Assembly: GCA_038216155.1 (NCBI GenBank)
Contig: JBBQQH010000009.1
Coordinates: 1 to 64,000 of the forward strand
Reading direction: 5' to 3'
Source: SZAS-103 sp038216155
GTDB taxonomy: Bacteria > Pseudomonadota > Gammaproteobacteria > Xanthomonadales > Xanthomonadaceae
DNA: 64,000 nt
The stretch's first letter is position 1; each line of letters starts with the position of its first letter. Under the pieces are notes generated by a model, which saw only the letters and a list, made by a program, of their open reading frames with translations, was not told the DNA's origin and did not search any database. Shown in pieces: positions 1-10,098 of the stretch. The position numbers were made by a program, and so were the translations under genes.

Positions 1-288
1 GCCGATCACCTCGCGCACGTGCTTGCCGATCAGATCGGAGACTGCATAGCCGAAGGCTTCGGCATAGGGCCTGTTTGCGAAGGTGTAGCGCTGCTTATTA
101 TCCAACTGTGCAATCAGCACCGGGGCATGGTCGGTGACGAAGCGCAGTTGTTGCTCGCTTTGTTGCAATGCGAACGTCGCCCGTTGCTGGTCCTCGAGCA
201 AATGCAACAAGGCGTGCCGGGTGCGCTCGTCGGACAGCGCCGGAGCCACTGGATGCTGCAGATCATCGCGAGCCAGTGGAGTTTTCAT
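1..288 (-). CDS. PAS-domain sensor protein, N-terminal part (runs off left edge)
   Basis: The reading frame opens with ATG at 288 and stays open to base 1, giving 96 codons of an incomplete protein. After a charged helical stretch (about residues 20-45, rich in E, Q and L) comes a typical PAS start with the words FVTDHAPVLIAQLD and FANRPYAEAFGY, then DLIGKHVREVIG. This is a sensory domain; the output domain lies beyond the window. The start codon overlaps the stop of the upstream broken sensor gene (ATGA), so the two were translationally coupled. The C-terminal coiled coil of the upstream protein normally leads into another signalling module, so the pair may once have acted together. The PAS assignment is firm; ligand and output are unknown. 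Confidence 0.8.
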   Translation of the reverse strand, partial: MKTPLARDDLQHPVAPALSDERTRHALLHLLEDQQRATFALQQSEQQLRFVTDHAPVLIAQLDNKQRYTFANRPYAEAFGYAVSDLIGKHVREVIG

Positions 289-2852
289 TGCGTCGGCGTG
301 CTGCGCTGGCTGGGATAGCGGATGGGTTGGCCGGCCAATTCGAGCAGCCGGTTGACTTCAGCTTTCAACGCCATCTCGCGATCGGCGCGATCCAGCAGCA
401 GAGTCTGCCAGCGTCGCAGTTCGAGCAGCTGCTCATGCATTTCCTGTTGCGCGAGCTTGCGCTCGGTGATGTCCTGCTTGGTGCCAACCAGCATGGTCGG
501 TTGCCCGGACCCATCAAACTGCATCTCTGCGCGGCGCTCGATCCATCGAACCTCGCCGTTGGGGCGGATGATGCGGTATTCATGCCGGCTTTCGTTGCGA
601 CCAGCCAGTGAAGCGGCAAATTGGGCACGCCACGCTTCGCGGTCGTCCGGATGGACGCTCGCCTCGACAGCGGCCACGGTCAATCGTCCGAGCGCAGGGT
701 CGCGGTCAAACATCCGATACAACTCGGCCGACGCGGTGACGGCCAGGGTGTTGGCGTGGACTGACCAATTGCCCAGCTTCGCGCGTGACTGCGCAGCTGC
801 CAGGGATGCCTCGCTCTCGCGCAGTGCCTGTTCGGCGCGCTTGCGTGCAGTGATCTCCATCGCCACGCCGCGCATCCGCACTGGTTGGCCGTCGGCAGCG
901 AAATCGAATTCGCCACGCGCATCGATCCAGTGTGTGCTGGCGTCTGGCCACACCACGCGGAACTCGCCCGTGTACGCCGTGTGGTCTGCGGTGCAGCGGG
1001 CGATGGCTGCTTCAAGCACGGGCCTGTCGCCCGCATGCAGGCGCACGGCAAAGGCTTGGTAGCTGCCGTCGAATTCGCCCGGCGGATATCCCCACAACTG
1101 CGCATGCCAGCGCGACCAGATGATGCGGTCGCGTGCGATGTCCCAATCGAACATACCCATCTGCGCCGCGTCCAGCGCAAGTCGCAGACTCTCTTCACTC
1201 CGGCGCAGGGCCTGCTCGTTTTGCGCATGGGTGATTGCGATAACTGCGATATGACTCGCTACCGCGATCAATTGTTGGTGTCGCTGGGTCGGCTGGGAAG
1301 GCGTGCGGCGATAAATGGCGAACGTGCCCAGAACTTTGTCGGCTGCGTCCAGCAACGGTGTCGACCAACACGCGCGCAAGCCATGGCTGAGCGCGAGTTC
1401 GCGATAGCCGGCCCACAGCGGATCGCTGGCGATGTCCTCAACGATCACTGTTTTGGCGAGGAATGCCGCGGTGCCACAGGACCCCACATTTGGGCCAATG
1501 GTTTCGCCGTCGATGGCGCGATTGAACGCATCGGGCAGGCTCGGTGCGGCGCCGTGGCGCAGCCGCACGCCGTCGTCGTCCAGCAGCAGGATCGAGGCGA
1601 GGCAGTCGTCGGATTGCTGCTCCAACAAGCGCGCCAGTGCTTCCAGGGACACTGCCAGTGGCGCCCCGTCGGCGATCAATTCGAGTACCTGTTGCTCGCC
1701 TTTGGCCAGCAATTCCGATTGCTTGCGCTCGCTGATATCGCGGGTGATCCCGAGCAGCGCAATAACCCTGCCGGCGTCGTCGCGCAACGGGCTGGCATGG
1801 GTTTCAAGCCAGCGTCGCGCGCCCTTCAGTCCTTTCGACTCGAATGCCAGCGTGGTCGAGCCGCCGGCGAACACTTCGTCAATCAACCCGTGGAAAGCGC
1901 GGCAATGTGGCTCGTCTACCAGCAAATACACGGAGTGATTTTGGACTTGCTCCAGCGACTCGGCCTCGAACATGCGTAACCCGGCCGGATTCATGTCCAA
2001 CAGCGATCCATCTGCAGCCAGCAGCGCCACGCACTCCGGTTCGGTGTCGAATGATTGCGCGCAAATGGCGCTCGCTGGCGGCAAGTTGCAGCTCGGCCTG
2101 TTTTTGCGCGGTGATGTCGTCAAAAAAAATCGATAGCCCAGCGCCGGTCGGAATTACACGTTTCAGGAACCAGCGATCGGCTGTTGGGTAATAGTCTACG
2201 AACTCCTCCTGTTCGCCGGTCTGCATCACCCGCTCGCAAACGCGATGAAATGGTTGGCCGACGCCTTCGGGAAATTCGGTCCAGATATGCTTTCCGACCA
2301 GGTCTTCCGGTGCACGGGCGAACAATTTGCCGGCGTGGGCATTGACGTAGGTGTAGTTCCAGTTGCAGTCGAATGCGAGAAATGCAGAGCTCATCGATTC
2401 CAACGTGGCATCCGGCCGTTGGGAGTTGGCAAGCGAGCCAACCTGCGCCTGCAGTTGTGCAATATCGCGACGTTTTTCCAGTGCCGCAACGATGATGTCA
2501 GGCAGCAGGCGCAGATGCTCGGCCGTCTTGACGATTCCGCTCCACGCGCCGTGATAAAGGGCATCAGCGGCAATGCTGTTCGCGCCGTCGTCGGCCAGCA
2601 ACAGCACCGGCATCTCTGCGTCAAGAGCGCGAATGGTTTGCAGGTGCGGGAACTGGGTGACGATCGGTCCCCCCAAGTCGTACAGCGCCATGCCCCATGG
2701 CCCACACCCGCCATCCGGGAGAGATCGTCCCGATCATGCATGCACACGATATCGATCTGGCCTGCAAGTGCGGCCAGCGCGGAGCACAACCGGTCGCGCT
2801 CCGCAGGCGAGCTGTAGACGTAAAGGATCCGGGCTGTTCCGGCTATCGACAT
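285..2852 (-). pseudogene. Receiver-like/PAS/GAF/PAS multi-domain sensor with two frameshifts
   Basis: Start ATG at 2852 has a GGAG about 9 bases upstream. The first frame reads a receiver-like domain (RILYVYSSPAERDRL) to about base 2695. Homology then continues in another frame (ALYDLGGPIVTQFP, then PVLLLADD), followed by a PAS domain (AFDCNWNYTYVNAHAGKLFA) to about base 2055. A second shift leads to PAS (ECVALLAADGSLLDMNPAG), GAF (GPNVGSCGTAAFLAKTVIVED), two more PAS domains, and a C-terminal coiled coil ending LLELAGQPIRYPS. At the second site the expected ERHLRAIFDTEPEC reads correctly if one base near 2052 is removed. Repaired length would be about 855 residues. No kinase, GGDEF or DNA-binding output is present. 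Either a decaying sensor or two sequencing errors; a G6 run lies close to the first site. Confidence 0.75.
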
Positions 2853-3020
2853 GCGAGGCTCCGCACGCACCTCGATCAATCTACTCCTTACCTGTGCGCG
2901 CGATTGAAGTATTGCTTGGGATTGAAGCGGTCGCTCGAGCAGTGTCAGGCCGCATCGATGTTGTCGCCGCACCGGTCGAGCGGAAAGGTCAGCCGGCAGC
3001 GCAACGCCCTTCGCCAAACG

Positions 3021-3049
3021 AAAACGGGCAGCCGAAGCTGCCCGTTTTT
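3021..3049 (-). terminator. Rho-independent terminator of metK
   Basis: A perfect 8-bp GC-rich stem (CGGGCAGC/GCTGCCCG) encloses, on the minus strand, the extra-stable loop TTCG and is followed by GTTTT. The plus-strand side also ends in five T, so it can work in both directions. It lies just past the metK stop codon at 3072. Confidence 0.9.
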
Positions 3050-3071
3050 GTGTTGCAACAGACGCAGCCGA

Positions 3072-4313
3072 TTACTTCTTCGGCTTGAGGCCTGCCGCTG
3101 CGCACAGTTCGTCGGCGCGGTCGGTTTTTTCCCACGAGAATGCGGTCGCGGTGTGCTGCTTGCCGGCGCCATCGGTGTAAGTCACCTGACGCGGGCTGCG
3201 GCCGAAGTGGCCGTGCGCGGCGGTGTCCTGGTAAATCGGGTGGATCAAGTCGAGCATCTTGACGATGCCGTACGGGCGCAGGTCGAAATGCTTGCGGATG
3301 AGTTTTTCGATCTTCTCATCGCTGATCGCGCCGGTGCCGAAGGTCGTCACCGAGATCGAAGTCGGTTCGGCCACGCAGATCGCGTAGCTGACCTGGATTT
3401 CGCACTTCTCCGCAAGGCCCGCGGCCACGATGTTCTTGGCGACATAACGCGCCGCATACGCAGCCGAACGATCGACCTTGGATGGATCCTTGCCCGAGAA
3501 CGCGCCGCCGCCGTGGCGAGCCATGCCGCCGTAGGTGTCGACGATGATCTTGCGCCCAGTCAGTCCGCAATCGCCGACCGGTCCGCCGATCACGAACACG
3601 CCGGTCGGATTGATGTGGATCTTGTTCTTCGGCAGCGTCTTCAGCCATTCCTTCGGCAGCACGGGCTTGAGGATGTGTTCGTAAATGCCGTCGAACAGAT
3701 CCTTGTACTTCACTGATGGATCGTGCTGCGAGGACAGCACTACCGCATCGAGGCCGACGATGCGATCATTTTCGTAGCGCAGCGTGACCTGCGATTTTGC
3801 GTCTGGACGCAGCCACGGCAGCTTCGAATTCTTCGCCTTGCGCACCTTGGTGTGCTGCTCGACGAGGCGATGCGCGTAGTGGATAGGCGCCGGCATCAAC
3901 TCGTCGGTTTCGTTGCAGGCATAGCCGAACATCAGGCCTTGGTCGCCGGCACCCTGTTCCTCGGGCTTCTTCTTTTTCTTCGCGTTGCCGTCCACGCCTT
4001 GCGCGATGTCGGGCGACTGCTTGCCGATCAGGTTGAGCACGCCGCAGGTGGCGCCGTCGAAACCGACTTCCGAAGAGTTGTAACCGATACCGACGATCAC
4101 CTTGCGGGTCAGCGCTTCAAGATCGATCCACGCGCTGGTGGTGATCTCGCCGGCGACAATCGCAACGCCCGTTTTCACCATCGTCTCGCAGGCCACGCGC
4201 GCGGCCTTGTCCTGCGACAGGATGGCATCGAGTACGGCGTCTGAAATCTGGTCGGCGACCTTGTCCGGATGGCCTTCGGACACGGATTCGGAAGTGAACA
4301 GGTGGTTGCTCAT
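3072..4313 (-). CDS. metK: S-adenosylmethionine synthetase
   Basis: Makes S-adenosylmethionine from methionine and ATP in the cytosol; the product feeds methylation and polyamine synthesis. The 413-residue protein opens with SESVSEGHPDKVADQISDAVLD (ATP and metal binding; the key residues are HPDK at 15-18) and carries both family signatures, GAGDQGLMFGYA at 121-132 and GGGAFSGKDPSKVDRS. Between them and the N-terminal domain sits a lysine run (AKKKKKPEEQ, 111-120), an insertion typical of Xanthomonad MetK. The gene stands alone between its own terminator and a 190-bp intergenic region. A 17-bp sequence shared with the met operon lies 18-34 bases before the start, so the two are probably co-regulated. 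No riboswitch is evident here. Confidence 0.98.
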   Translation of the reverse strand: MSNHLFTSESVSEGHPDKVADQISDAVLDAILSQDKAARVACETMVKTGVAIVAGEITTSAWIDLEALTRKVIVGIGYNSSEVGFDGATCGVLNLIGKQSPDIAQGVDGNAKKKKKPEEQGAGDQGLMFGYACNETDELMPAPIHYAHRLVEQHTKVRKAKNSKLPWLRPDAKSQVTLRYENDRIVGLDAVVLSSQHDPSVKYKDLFDGIYEHILKPVLPKEWLKTLPKNKIHINPTGVFVIGGPVGDCGLTGRKIIVDTYGGMARHGGGAFSGKDPSKVDRSAAYAARYVAKNIVAAGLAEKCEIQVSYAICVAEPTSISVTTFGTGAISDEKIEKLIRKHFDLRPYGIVKMLDLIHPIYQDTAAHGHFGRSPRQVTYTDGAGKQHTATAFSWEKTDRADELCAAAGLKPKK

Positions 4314-4330
4314 CGGTGCTTATATCCCTG

Positions 4331-4347
4331 TATTCGGATGAAAGGAT
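4331..4347 (-). promoter_or_regulatory. Candidate operator shared with the metB-hom operon
   Basis: On the minus strand the sequence reads ATCCTTTCATCCGAATA, identical at 16 of 17 positions to the plus-strand site at 40468-40484. It lies between a weak -10 candidate (TATCAT, near 4357-4362) and the metK start, where a bound repressor would block transcription. SahR, the S-adenosylhomocysteine-sensing regulator of methionine genes in some Proteobacteria, is one possible binder, but this is inference. Confidence 0.5.
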
Positions 4348-4501
4348 GGACTGCGCATGATACATGCCGGCGCGAAGCCGTGCATCTTCCGCGATTTCAT
4401 CGACAACGTTGTTGCGCGCGCGTTAAGCACGGCGGTGATGGAGCGCGCATCGGCCAGCGTTCTGGCATGCTCCGGTGCAGGCACCGCAGGAATGGCGAAC
4501 C

Positions 4502-4981
4502 ATGGACCGCGACAGCGAGCAGGCGAAGCGACAGCAGCAGACGCAGCGCGTGCGTGAGCGCATTGACGCGTTGCCGGCGCCGATCCGCGCGCAGGTGATG
4601 CGAATGCTGCAGAAATTCCCGCCTGATCAAATCGACTCGCTGCTCGCCAGCGGCTCACCGCTGATCGAGCGCGCGCTGAGTCGGGCTGAAGCAGGCAAGG
4701 CAGCGGTCGGCGGGTTTATTCAGAACTCGGCCGAGGGCAAACGCGATGCCATGCGACGTGCGAGCACCCCGCGCGCGGCGGACAGTGCGACCCATCAGCC
4801 GAGCCATCCCGGACAGCACTCTGCATCGGTTTCGACCAGCGCCAGCGACTTGCTTGAGCGCTTGGCTGCAACGCGGCGGCCGACTGTAGTGCACGGGGAC
4901 AATCCGGGCGTTGGTCTCCCGCTAATCATCGGCATGCTGGTCGGGTTGGGGGCGCTGGCTTATGTGCTGCTAGGGAAGTAG
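4502..4981 (+). CDS. Hypothetical protein with C-terminal membrane anchor
   Basis: 159 residues; I do not recognise a named family. ATG at 4502 follows AGGA by 10 bases. Residues 1-75 are charged and helical (ALPAPIRAQVMRMLQKFPPDQIDSLL). The middle is low-complexity, rich in S, T, A and H, and probably disordered. The last 20 residues form one hydrophobic helix (PLIIGMLVGLGALAYVLLG) with almost no tail. This looks like a tail-anchored inner-membrane protein with its bulk in the cytoplasm. It is followed after 2 bases by the DUF5063 gene, so the two are co-transcribed. Confidence 0.6.
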   Translation: MDRDSEQAKRQQQTQRVRERIDALPAPIRAQVMRMLQKFPPDQIDSLLASGSPLIERALSRAEAGKAAVGGFIQNSAEGKRDAMRRASTPRAADSATHQPSHPGQHSASVSTSASDLLERLAATRRPTVVHGDNPGVGLPLIIGMLVGLGALAYVLLGK

Positions 4982-4983
4982 GG

Positions 4984-5478
4984 ATGGATGCGCAAGGAAT
5001 GCCTCGGCAAGTGCATGAATTTGCCGAATCAGCGAAACGATTCTGCGCGTGGTCCGAAGGAACGGCTGCCTCGCCAGAGGATGAGGCTTGCGCTGCGCTG
5101 GAGCATTTGTCGAGTCTCTACCAGCAGGCTCTCAGTCTTCCAGACATCTTCAGTGACGAAGATCCCACCGAGGTGGACGACAATGCCTGGTCGAAGGTCT
5201 ACAGCCGCTTTGGCTCTCTGCCATTCAATGACTACGCGCAGTGCTTCGATCCCGCAGAGCTTTCTGCTGATGCCGTGACGGCGGATATTGCCGACGACCT
5301 TGCAGATATCTGGCGAGATCTAAAGCAAGGGTTGTCCCTGTTTGATGCAGGACATGTCGACGCGGCGGCAACCGAATGGCGTCAGAGCTTCTGGCAACAC
5401 TGGGGACGACATGCGGCAGGCGGCATTTACGCGCTTCATAGCTGGTGTTCGCAAAATGCGTCCTGTGCCGCTGAGTAG
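4984..5478 (+). CDS. DUF5063 family protein
   Basis: 164 residues, soluble and acidic. The N-terminal helix VHEFAESAKRFCAWSEG, then LSSLYQQALSLPD, and the closing WRQSFWQHWGRHAAGGIYALHSW match the DUF5063 pattern as I know it. The function of the family is unknown. It starts 2 bases after the stop of the membrane-anchored protein gene and ends 11 bases before the convergent lhr stop. No catalytic motif stands out. Confidence 0.65.
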   Translation: MDAQGMPRQVHEFAESAKRFCAWSEGTAASPEDEACAALEHLSSLYQQALSLPDIFSDEDPTEVDDNAWSKVYSRFGSLPFNDYAQCFDPAELSADAVTADIADDLADIWRDLKQGLSLFDAGHVDAAATEWRQSFWQHWGRHAAGGIYALHSWCSQNASCAAE

Positions 5479-5489
5479 CGAGCAGTAGA

Positions 5490-8400
5490 TCAGGCGCTAA
5501 CGTCTGTGTCTTCCTCAACCGAATGCGCGGCGGTCTCGCGTAGCAGGTGGGTGCGCGTGACCCAGGTTTGGCCATCGTCCATGGGTTGCAGCAGGGCGAC
5601 TTCGCCGGCGATCAGCGTGGCGACCGGGACGCCGTCGCGGTAGAGCACGCGGGCGCCGCTGAGGGCGGGCAGGCGCGGGCCGGGAATCAGGGTGCCGAGC
5701 TGGTTGAGTGGATCCGATCCGCTGACGCAGACCAGCGTTCCGTCCTGCGCGCGTTGTCGTACCTGGCGCAGCAGTCCAATCGCTTCGGGCAATGCAAATT
5801 GTTCGCCGGCGATGCCCGCAATGAAGCGCCCACCGCGCAACTCGCCGCGTGCTTCCAGTCGATGGCAGACGCGACGCAGGTCGCGCCACGGCGGCAGCCA
5901 CGCTGCTTCGCGTTCAAGCACGCGCCAGGCGATCACGCCGTAGCGGCGCAACAATGTGCGCACGATGTGTTCGAGCGTGTCGGGCGGATAAATTTCGCGC
6001 GCGGATTTTTTCGGTGAGTCTTCAGATGCTGGAGCCGGTTTGCGAATCAATGCCCAGCGGCCGGCATCCTGGATGCCCCATAACACCAGCCGATGCGAGC
6101 GCTTGCGGCGCGCTGGTCGCTTGCTGGCTGGGGTAAGCAGTGCGCGCAAGCCGGCGAAACCGTCAGCATTGACCATGCCCAGCGCGACCAGTTCGGCCAG
6201 TGCGTTTTCCAGTTCGACATGCAGCAGCCGGGTGCCTTCCAGCAATTCGTCAAAGAACGAAGCACCGTGATCGCGCAACCAATCAGCCACGCGTTGCGCA
6301 CGCGAGGATGGCGTCGTTGCTTCGGCGGCATCGCTCGTCAAGGCCGTCCACAGCGCCAGTCGTGGCCGCGGCAATAAGACGATCGGCGTGGACCGCACTG
6401 GCCCCGCCGAACCCGCGCGCGCGGACTGGCTGGCGGCGCGCAGGCGGGTCCAGACTGTGCGCCCGGTCATGCTTAATTCGTCCAGCCACGCGATGTCGTA
6501 GTCGGCGATCCGTGCCGGCAGCAGTTCGCCTTCCCACGCGCCAGCAGCCGCCTCGAAGCCTTCGAGTTGCGCCAGTACGGCGGCCAGCGCATCCGGCCCC
6601 GCGCCCTGACTGGCGTGTGCGACGCGTTGCCAGTCGAACAGAAAACGCATGAAGTCACGCACCTCAACCGGCTCGATCTCGCGACGCAATCGTCCGAGCG
6701 TGTAGCGATGGATACGCGCGAGCAGGTGGCGTTCGCAGAATTCGATTTCCGCGGGATTGGATTCACCTTGCCCAGAACCGCTGCTGGTGAAATGGCCGCG
6801 CATGACGTGACCATCGGACTCGAGCTTTAGCAGTGCGCCGTCGATTGCCTGCGGTATGAGCTGAAGGGAATCGGCGATCTCTCGCGTTGTGGTCGGGCCA
6901 AGCCCGGTCATGCGCGCGCGCAGGATGTCGACCAGCGCATCCTCGGGCGACCACAGCAGCTGTGCGAATTCGTCTGGCGCAGCAATGGATGGATCGAGCG
7001 TGGCGTCCGAGTTCAGTGACCGGAATTGCGGCAGGCGCTCGGCGGCGATCCACAAAACGCTACCTTCGCCAGCCACAGACACACTTGCAGGACTACTCAA
7101 GTGCATGCAGGTTGCGCGGCGTTGCTGGATCAGGTTTTCCAGTAGCGATTGCCAATCGGGATTGCGCGCGCCCTCATCGGCGGTGACAAACCCGATGCTC
7201 ATCAGCGCATCGTGCAGTTCGTCGGCGTTGCGCGCTTCGGGCCACGCTTCCTCGCGCACGGCGGCGATTGCGTCGGCATCCAGCCGGCCCAAATCCTCAG
7301 CCGATTCCGGACCCGTCCAGCGTCGGTTTTGCACAGCCAGCGTGCGTCGTTCTTCCAGCGGTGCATCGTCGAGGAACGCATAAGGGCGTGCACTGAGGAT
7401 TTCGGCGGCCAACGGCGATGGTGCAGTGAGGTCGCGCGAGACAATCCTGATCTCGCCATTTTCCAGCGCACGCAGCAGCGACTCCAGCCCGCTGATATCC
7501 ATCGCGTCGTCGAGACAATCGTGCAGCGTCTGCGCGACCAGCGGATGATCGGGAATCTGGCGTTCGCCGACTAGGTTTTCGGCGCAGGCGACCTGATCCG
7601 GGAACACCGTCGCCAGCAAGTCCTCGGATTTCATCCGCTGTATCTGTGGAGCGACTTTGCGGCCGCCGAGAAAGCGTGGCAACGCCAATGAGGTGGCCGC
7701 ATTCCAGCGCCAGCGCAGGCCGAACATCGGCGCATCCAGCAAGGCCTGGATCAACACCTCACGCACCGAATTGGAATGCAGGAATTGCGCCACGCTTTCA
7801 AGCGGAAAACTGTGGCTGGTCGACAGCGACAACACGATTGCATCGTCGGTGGCCGCCGCCTGCAGTTCAAAATTGAAGGTGCGGCAAAAGCGCTTGCGCA
7901 ACGCCAGCCCCCAAGCGCGATTGATGCGACTCCCCCACGGCGAATGCACGATCAGCTGGGTGCCGCCGGATTCATCAAAGAAACGCTCGAACGCCATCTC
8001 GTGCTGCGTTGGCAACACGCCTAGCGCGATCTTTGCGGTCGCGAAATACTCGATCAACTGACGCGCGGCCGCTGCGCCCAGCCCGACTTCGTCCAGCAGC
8101 CAGCGTTCGGCGGCATCGATCCCATGCTGATCGATACGCTGCGAGATTTCATCGCGCAGTCGCGAGAGCGCAAACGAGAGTTCGACGCTACGACCGGGCG
8201 CTTCGCCCAGCCAGAACGGAATCGTTGGCGGCATGCCGTTGGCGTCCTCCACTCGCAGCCGGCCCTGTTCCACACGCAGGATGCGATACGACGTATTGCC
8301 GAGCTGGAACACGTCGCCGGCCAGCGACTCGACCGCAAAATCCTCGTGTACGCTGCCGACGCGGATCGCCTGCGGTTCCAGCACCACGTCATAATCGGCG

Positions 8401-9914
8401 GTATCGGGAATCGCGCCACCGGAAGTGATCGCGGTCAGCCGCGCGTTGCGACGCGCACGCAGCACGCCGTTGACAGCATCGCGATGCAGATACGACGAAC
8501 GCGGGCCGCGCCGGGTACTGTAGCCATCGGCCAGCATCCGCACGATTGCGGTGTAGTCCTCGCGCGTGAGCGTGGAATAGGGATATGCACGCCGCAGCGT
8601 CTCGAACAATTGTGCTTCGTCGCATTCGCGACACCCCACTTCGGCGACGATCTGCTGCGCCAGCACATCCAGCGCATTGCGTTCGATCACCAGCGTGTCG
8701 AGTTCGCCGCGACGCACGGCATCCAGCAGCGCGGTGCATTCGGCCAGATCGTCGCGCGACTGTGGGAACAGACGACCTTTCGGAGTGCCGCCCACAGCGT
8801 GGCCAGAGCGGCCGACACGTTGCAGGAACGCGGCAATCGATCGCGGCGACCCGAGCTGACACACCAGTTGCACATCGCCGATGTCGATGCCCAGCTCCAG
8901 CGATGCGGTCGCGACCAACACGCGCAAGTCGCCGCGCTTGAGGCGTTGCTCGGCGTCCAGCCGCAATTCGCGCGACATGCTGCCGTGATGTGCGGCGACC
9001 GCGTCCTTGCCGAGTCGTTCGCTGAGATTCTTGGCGACGCGTTCGACCATGCGCCGGGTGTTGACGAACACCAGTGTGGTGCGGTGTTCGCCGATCAATT
9101 CGGCGAGCCGCGCGTACACTTGCTGCCAGACATCGCCGGACATGATCGCTTCCAGCGGCGCCGGCGGTACTTCAATGGCCAGATCGCGCTGGCGCGTATA
9201 ACCGACATCGACAATTTCGCATTGGTCGTGCTCACCGCCGCACAGATATTTCGCAATTTCGCCGATCGGCTTTTGCGTCGCCGACAGGCCAATGCGTACC
9301 AAGCGCCGACCGCACAAATCCTGCAGTCGCTCCAGCGAGAGGGCGAGGTGCGCGCCGCGCTTGTTGCCGGCGACAGCGTGTATTTCATCGACGATCACCG
9401 ACTGCGTGCTGGCCAGCATCGCGCGGCCTGAAGCAGAACCCAGCAGGATGTACAGCGACTCGGGCGTGGTCACCAAAATATGCGGCGGACGCTTGCGCAT
9501 CGCCATGCGCTCGCCCTGCGGCGTATCGCCGGTGCGTACCATGCTGCGGATGTCGACGTCGGGCAAACCCAATACTTTGAGTTGCGCGCGGATGCCGGCC
9601 AGCGGTGCTTCGAGGTTGATGCGGATATCGTTCGACAGCGCCTTGAGCGGCGAGACGTAGACGATGACGGTTTCGTCCGGCAATGGCATCTCGATGCCGC
9701 GTCGCACCAGCGCATTGATCGCGGCGAGAAAGGCGGCGAGCGTCTTGCCCGATCCCGTCGGCGCGGCGATCAGCGCGTGACGGTTGGCAGCAAACGCCGG
9801 CCACGCTTGAACCTGCGCCGGCGTGGGCGCCTCAAACGTAGCCCGAAACCAGCCGGAGACGGCAGGGTGCAGGTCGGCGAGTGGATTGCGTGGCTGGGTC
9901 ACGGCGTGAGTCAA
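5490..9914 (-). CDS. lhr: Lhr-type large ATP-dependent helicase
   Basis: 1,474 residues, close to the long bacterial Lhr form. The N-terminal half is a superfamily 2 helicase: Walker A APTGSGKT at 51-58, VSPLKALSNDI, TTPESLY, DEIH at 176-179, SATQKPIGEIAKYL, then a second RecA-like domain with VLVATASLELGIDIGDV and QRVGRSGH. A winged-helix and core domain typical of Lhr follows, then a long C-terminal extension. Lhr proteins translocate 3'-5' on single-stranded DNA and act in repair; the E. coli protein has been reported to have uracil-DNA glycosylase activity linked to the C-terminal part. No partner nuclease or ligase gene sits beside it here; dusB is upstream on the same strand, 184 bp away. 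Confidence 0.95.
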   Translation of the reverse strand: MTHAVTQPRNPLADLHPAVSGWFRATFEAPTPAQVQAWPAFAANRHALIAAPTGSGKTLAAFLAAINALVRRGIEMPLPDETVIVYVSPLKALSNDIRINLEAPLAGIRAQLKVLGLPDVDIRSMVRTGDTPQGERMAMRKRPPHILVTTPESLYILLGSASGRAMLASTQSVIVDEIHAVAGNKRGAHLALSLERLQDLCGRRLVRIGLSATQKPIGEIAKYLCGGEHDQCEIVDVGYTRQRDLAIEVPPAPLEAIMSGDVWQQVYARLAELIGEHRTTLVFVNTRRMVERVAKNLSERLGKDAVAAHHGSMSRELRLDAEQRLKRGDLRVLVATASLELGIDIGDVQLVCQLGSPRSIAAFLQRVGRSGHAVGGTPKGRLFPQSRDDLAECTALLDAVRRGELDTLVIERNALDVLAQQIVAEVGCRECDEAQLFETLRRAYPYSTLTREDYTAIVRMLADGYSTRRGPRSSYLHRDAVNGVLRARRNARLTAITSGGAIPDTADYDVVLEPQAIRVGSVHEDFAVESLAGDVFQLGNTSYRILRVEQGRLRVEDANGMPPTIPFWLGEAPGRSVELSFALSRLRDEISQRIDQHGIDAAERWLLDEVGLGAAAARQLIEYFATAKIALGVLPTQHEMAFERFFDESGGTQLIVHSPWGSRINRAWGLALRKRFCRTFNFELQAAATDDAIVLSLSTSHSFPLESVAQFLHSNSVREVLIQALLDAPMFGLRWRWNAATSLALPRFLGGRKVAPQIQRMKSEDLLATVFPDQVACAENLVGERQIPDHPLVAQTLHDCLDDAMDISGLESLLRALENGEIRIVSRDLTAPSPLAAEILSARPYAFLDDAPLEERRTLAVQNRRWTGPESAEDLGRLDADAIAAVREEAWPEARNADELHDALMSIGFVTADEGARNPDWQSLLENLIQQRRATCMHLSSPASVSVAGEGSVLWIAAERLPQFRSLNSDATLDPSIAAPDEFAQLLWSPEDALVDILRARMTGLGPTTTREIADSLQLIPQAIDGALLKLESDGHVMRGHFTSSGSGQGESNPAEIEFCERHLLARIHRYTLGRLRREIEPVEVRDFMRFLFDWQRVAHASQGAGPDALAAVLAQLEGFEAAAGAWEGELLPARIADYDIAWLDELSMTGRTVWTRLRAASQSARAGSAGPVRSTPIVLLPRPRLALWTALTSDAAEATTPSSRAQRVADWLRDHGASFFDELLEGTRLLHVELENALAELVALGMVNADGFAGLRALLTPASKRPARRKRSHRLVLWGIQDAGRWALIRKPAPASEDSPKKSAREIYPPDTLEHIVRTLLRRYGVIAWRVLEREAAWLPPWRDLRRVCHRLEARGELRGGRFIAGIAGEQFALPEAIGLLRQVRQRAQDGTLVCVSGSDPLNQLGTLIPGPRLPALSGARVLYRDGVPVATLIAGEVALLQPMDDGQTWVTRTHLLRETAAHSVEEDTDVSA

Positions 9915-10030
9915 TCACGGACAATGTGGAGGCAGTCTGAAATTGCGCCTTGGCTGTCTCATATCAAGCGACTGAAGACCGAGTCGGTGCGAGGCTCTGG
10001 TGTGTATTGCGCTCGTACAGATCAAGAATC

Positions 10031-10054
10031 CGTTCGTGGTGAGCCCGTCGAACC
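10031..10054 (+). repeat. Short dispersed repeat (GTGAGCC type), intergenic copy
   Basis: Reads CGTTCGTGGTGAGCCCGTCG then AACC. The complement of nearly the same sequence lies inside hemE at 52047-52074. Degenerate pieces occur at 57566-57590 and 57735-57752. This copy sits between lhr and dusB. The rest of that gap holds nothing I can name. Confidence 0.75.
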
Positions 10055-10098
10055 ATGAATTTCAGGTTCAATCACTCCAATCGCGCCGTGCGCCAAAG

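Noticed and set aside
885..1979. 364-codon plus-strand open frame opposite the broken PAS gene
   Set aside because: I considered whether this was the true gene and the PAS frame the shadow, but only the minus strand shows PAS and GAF motifs.
8124..9431. 435-codon plus-strand open frame
   Set aside because: Antisense to lhr, which has all helicase motifs; no coding signal on this strand.
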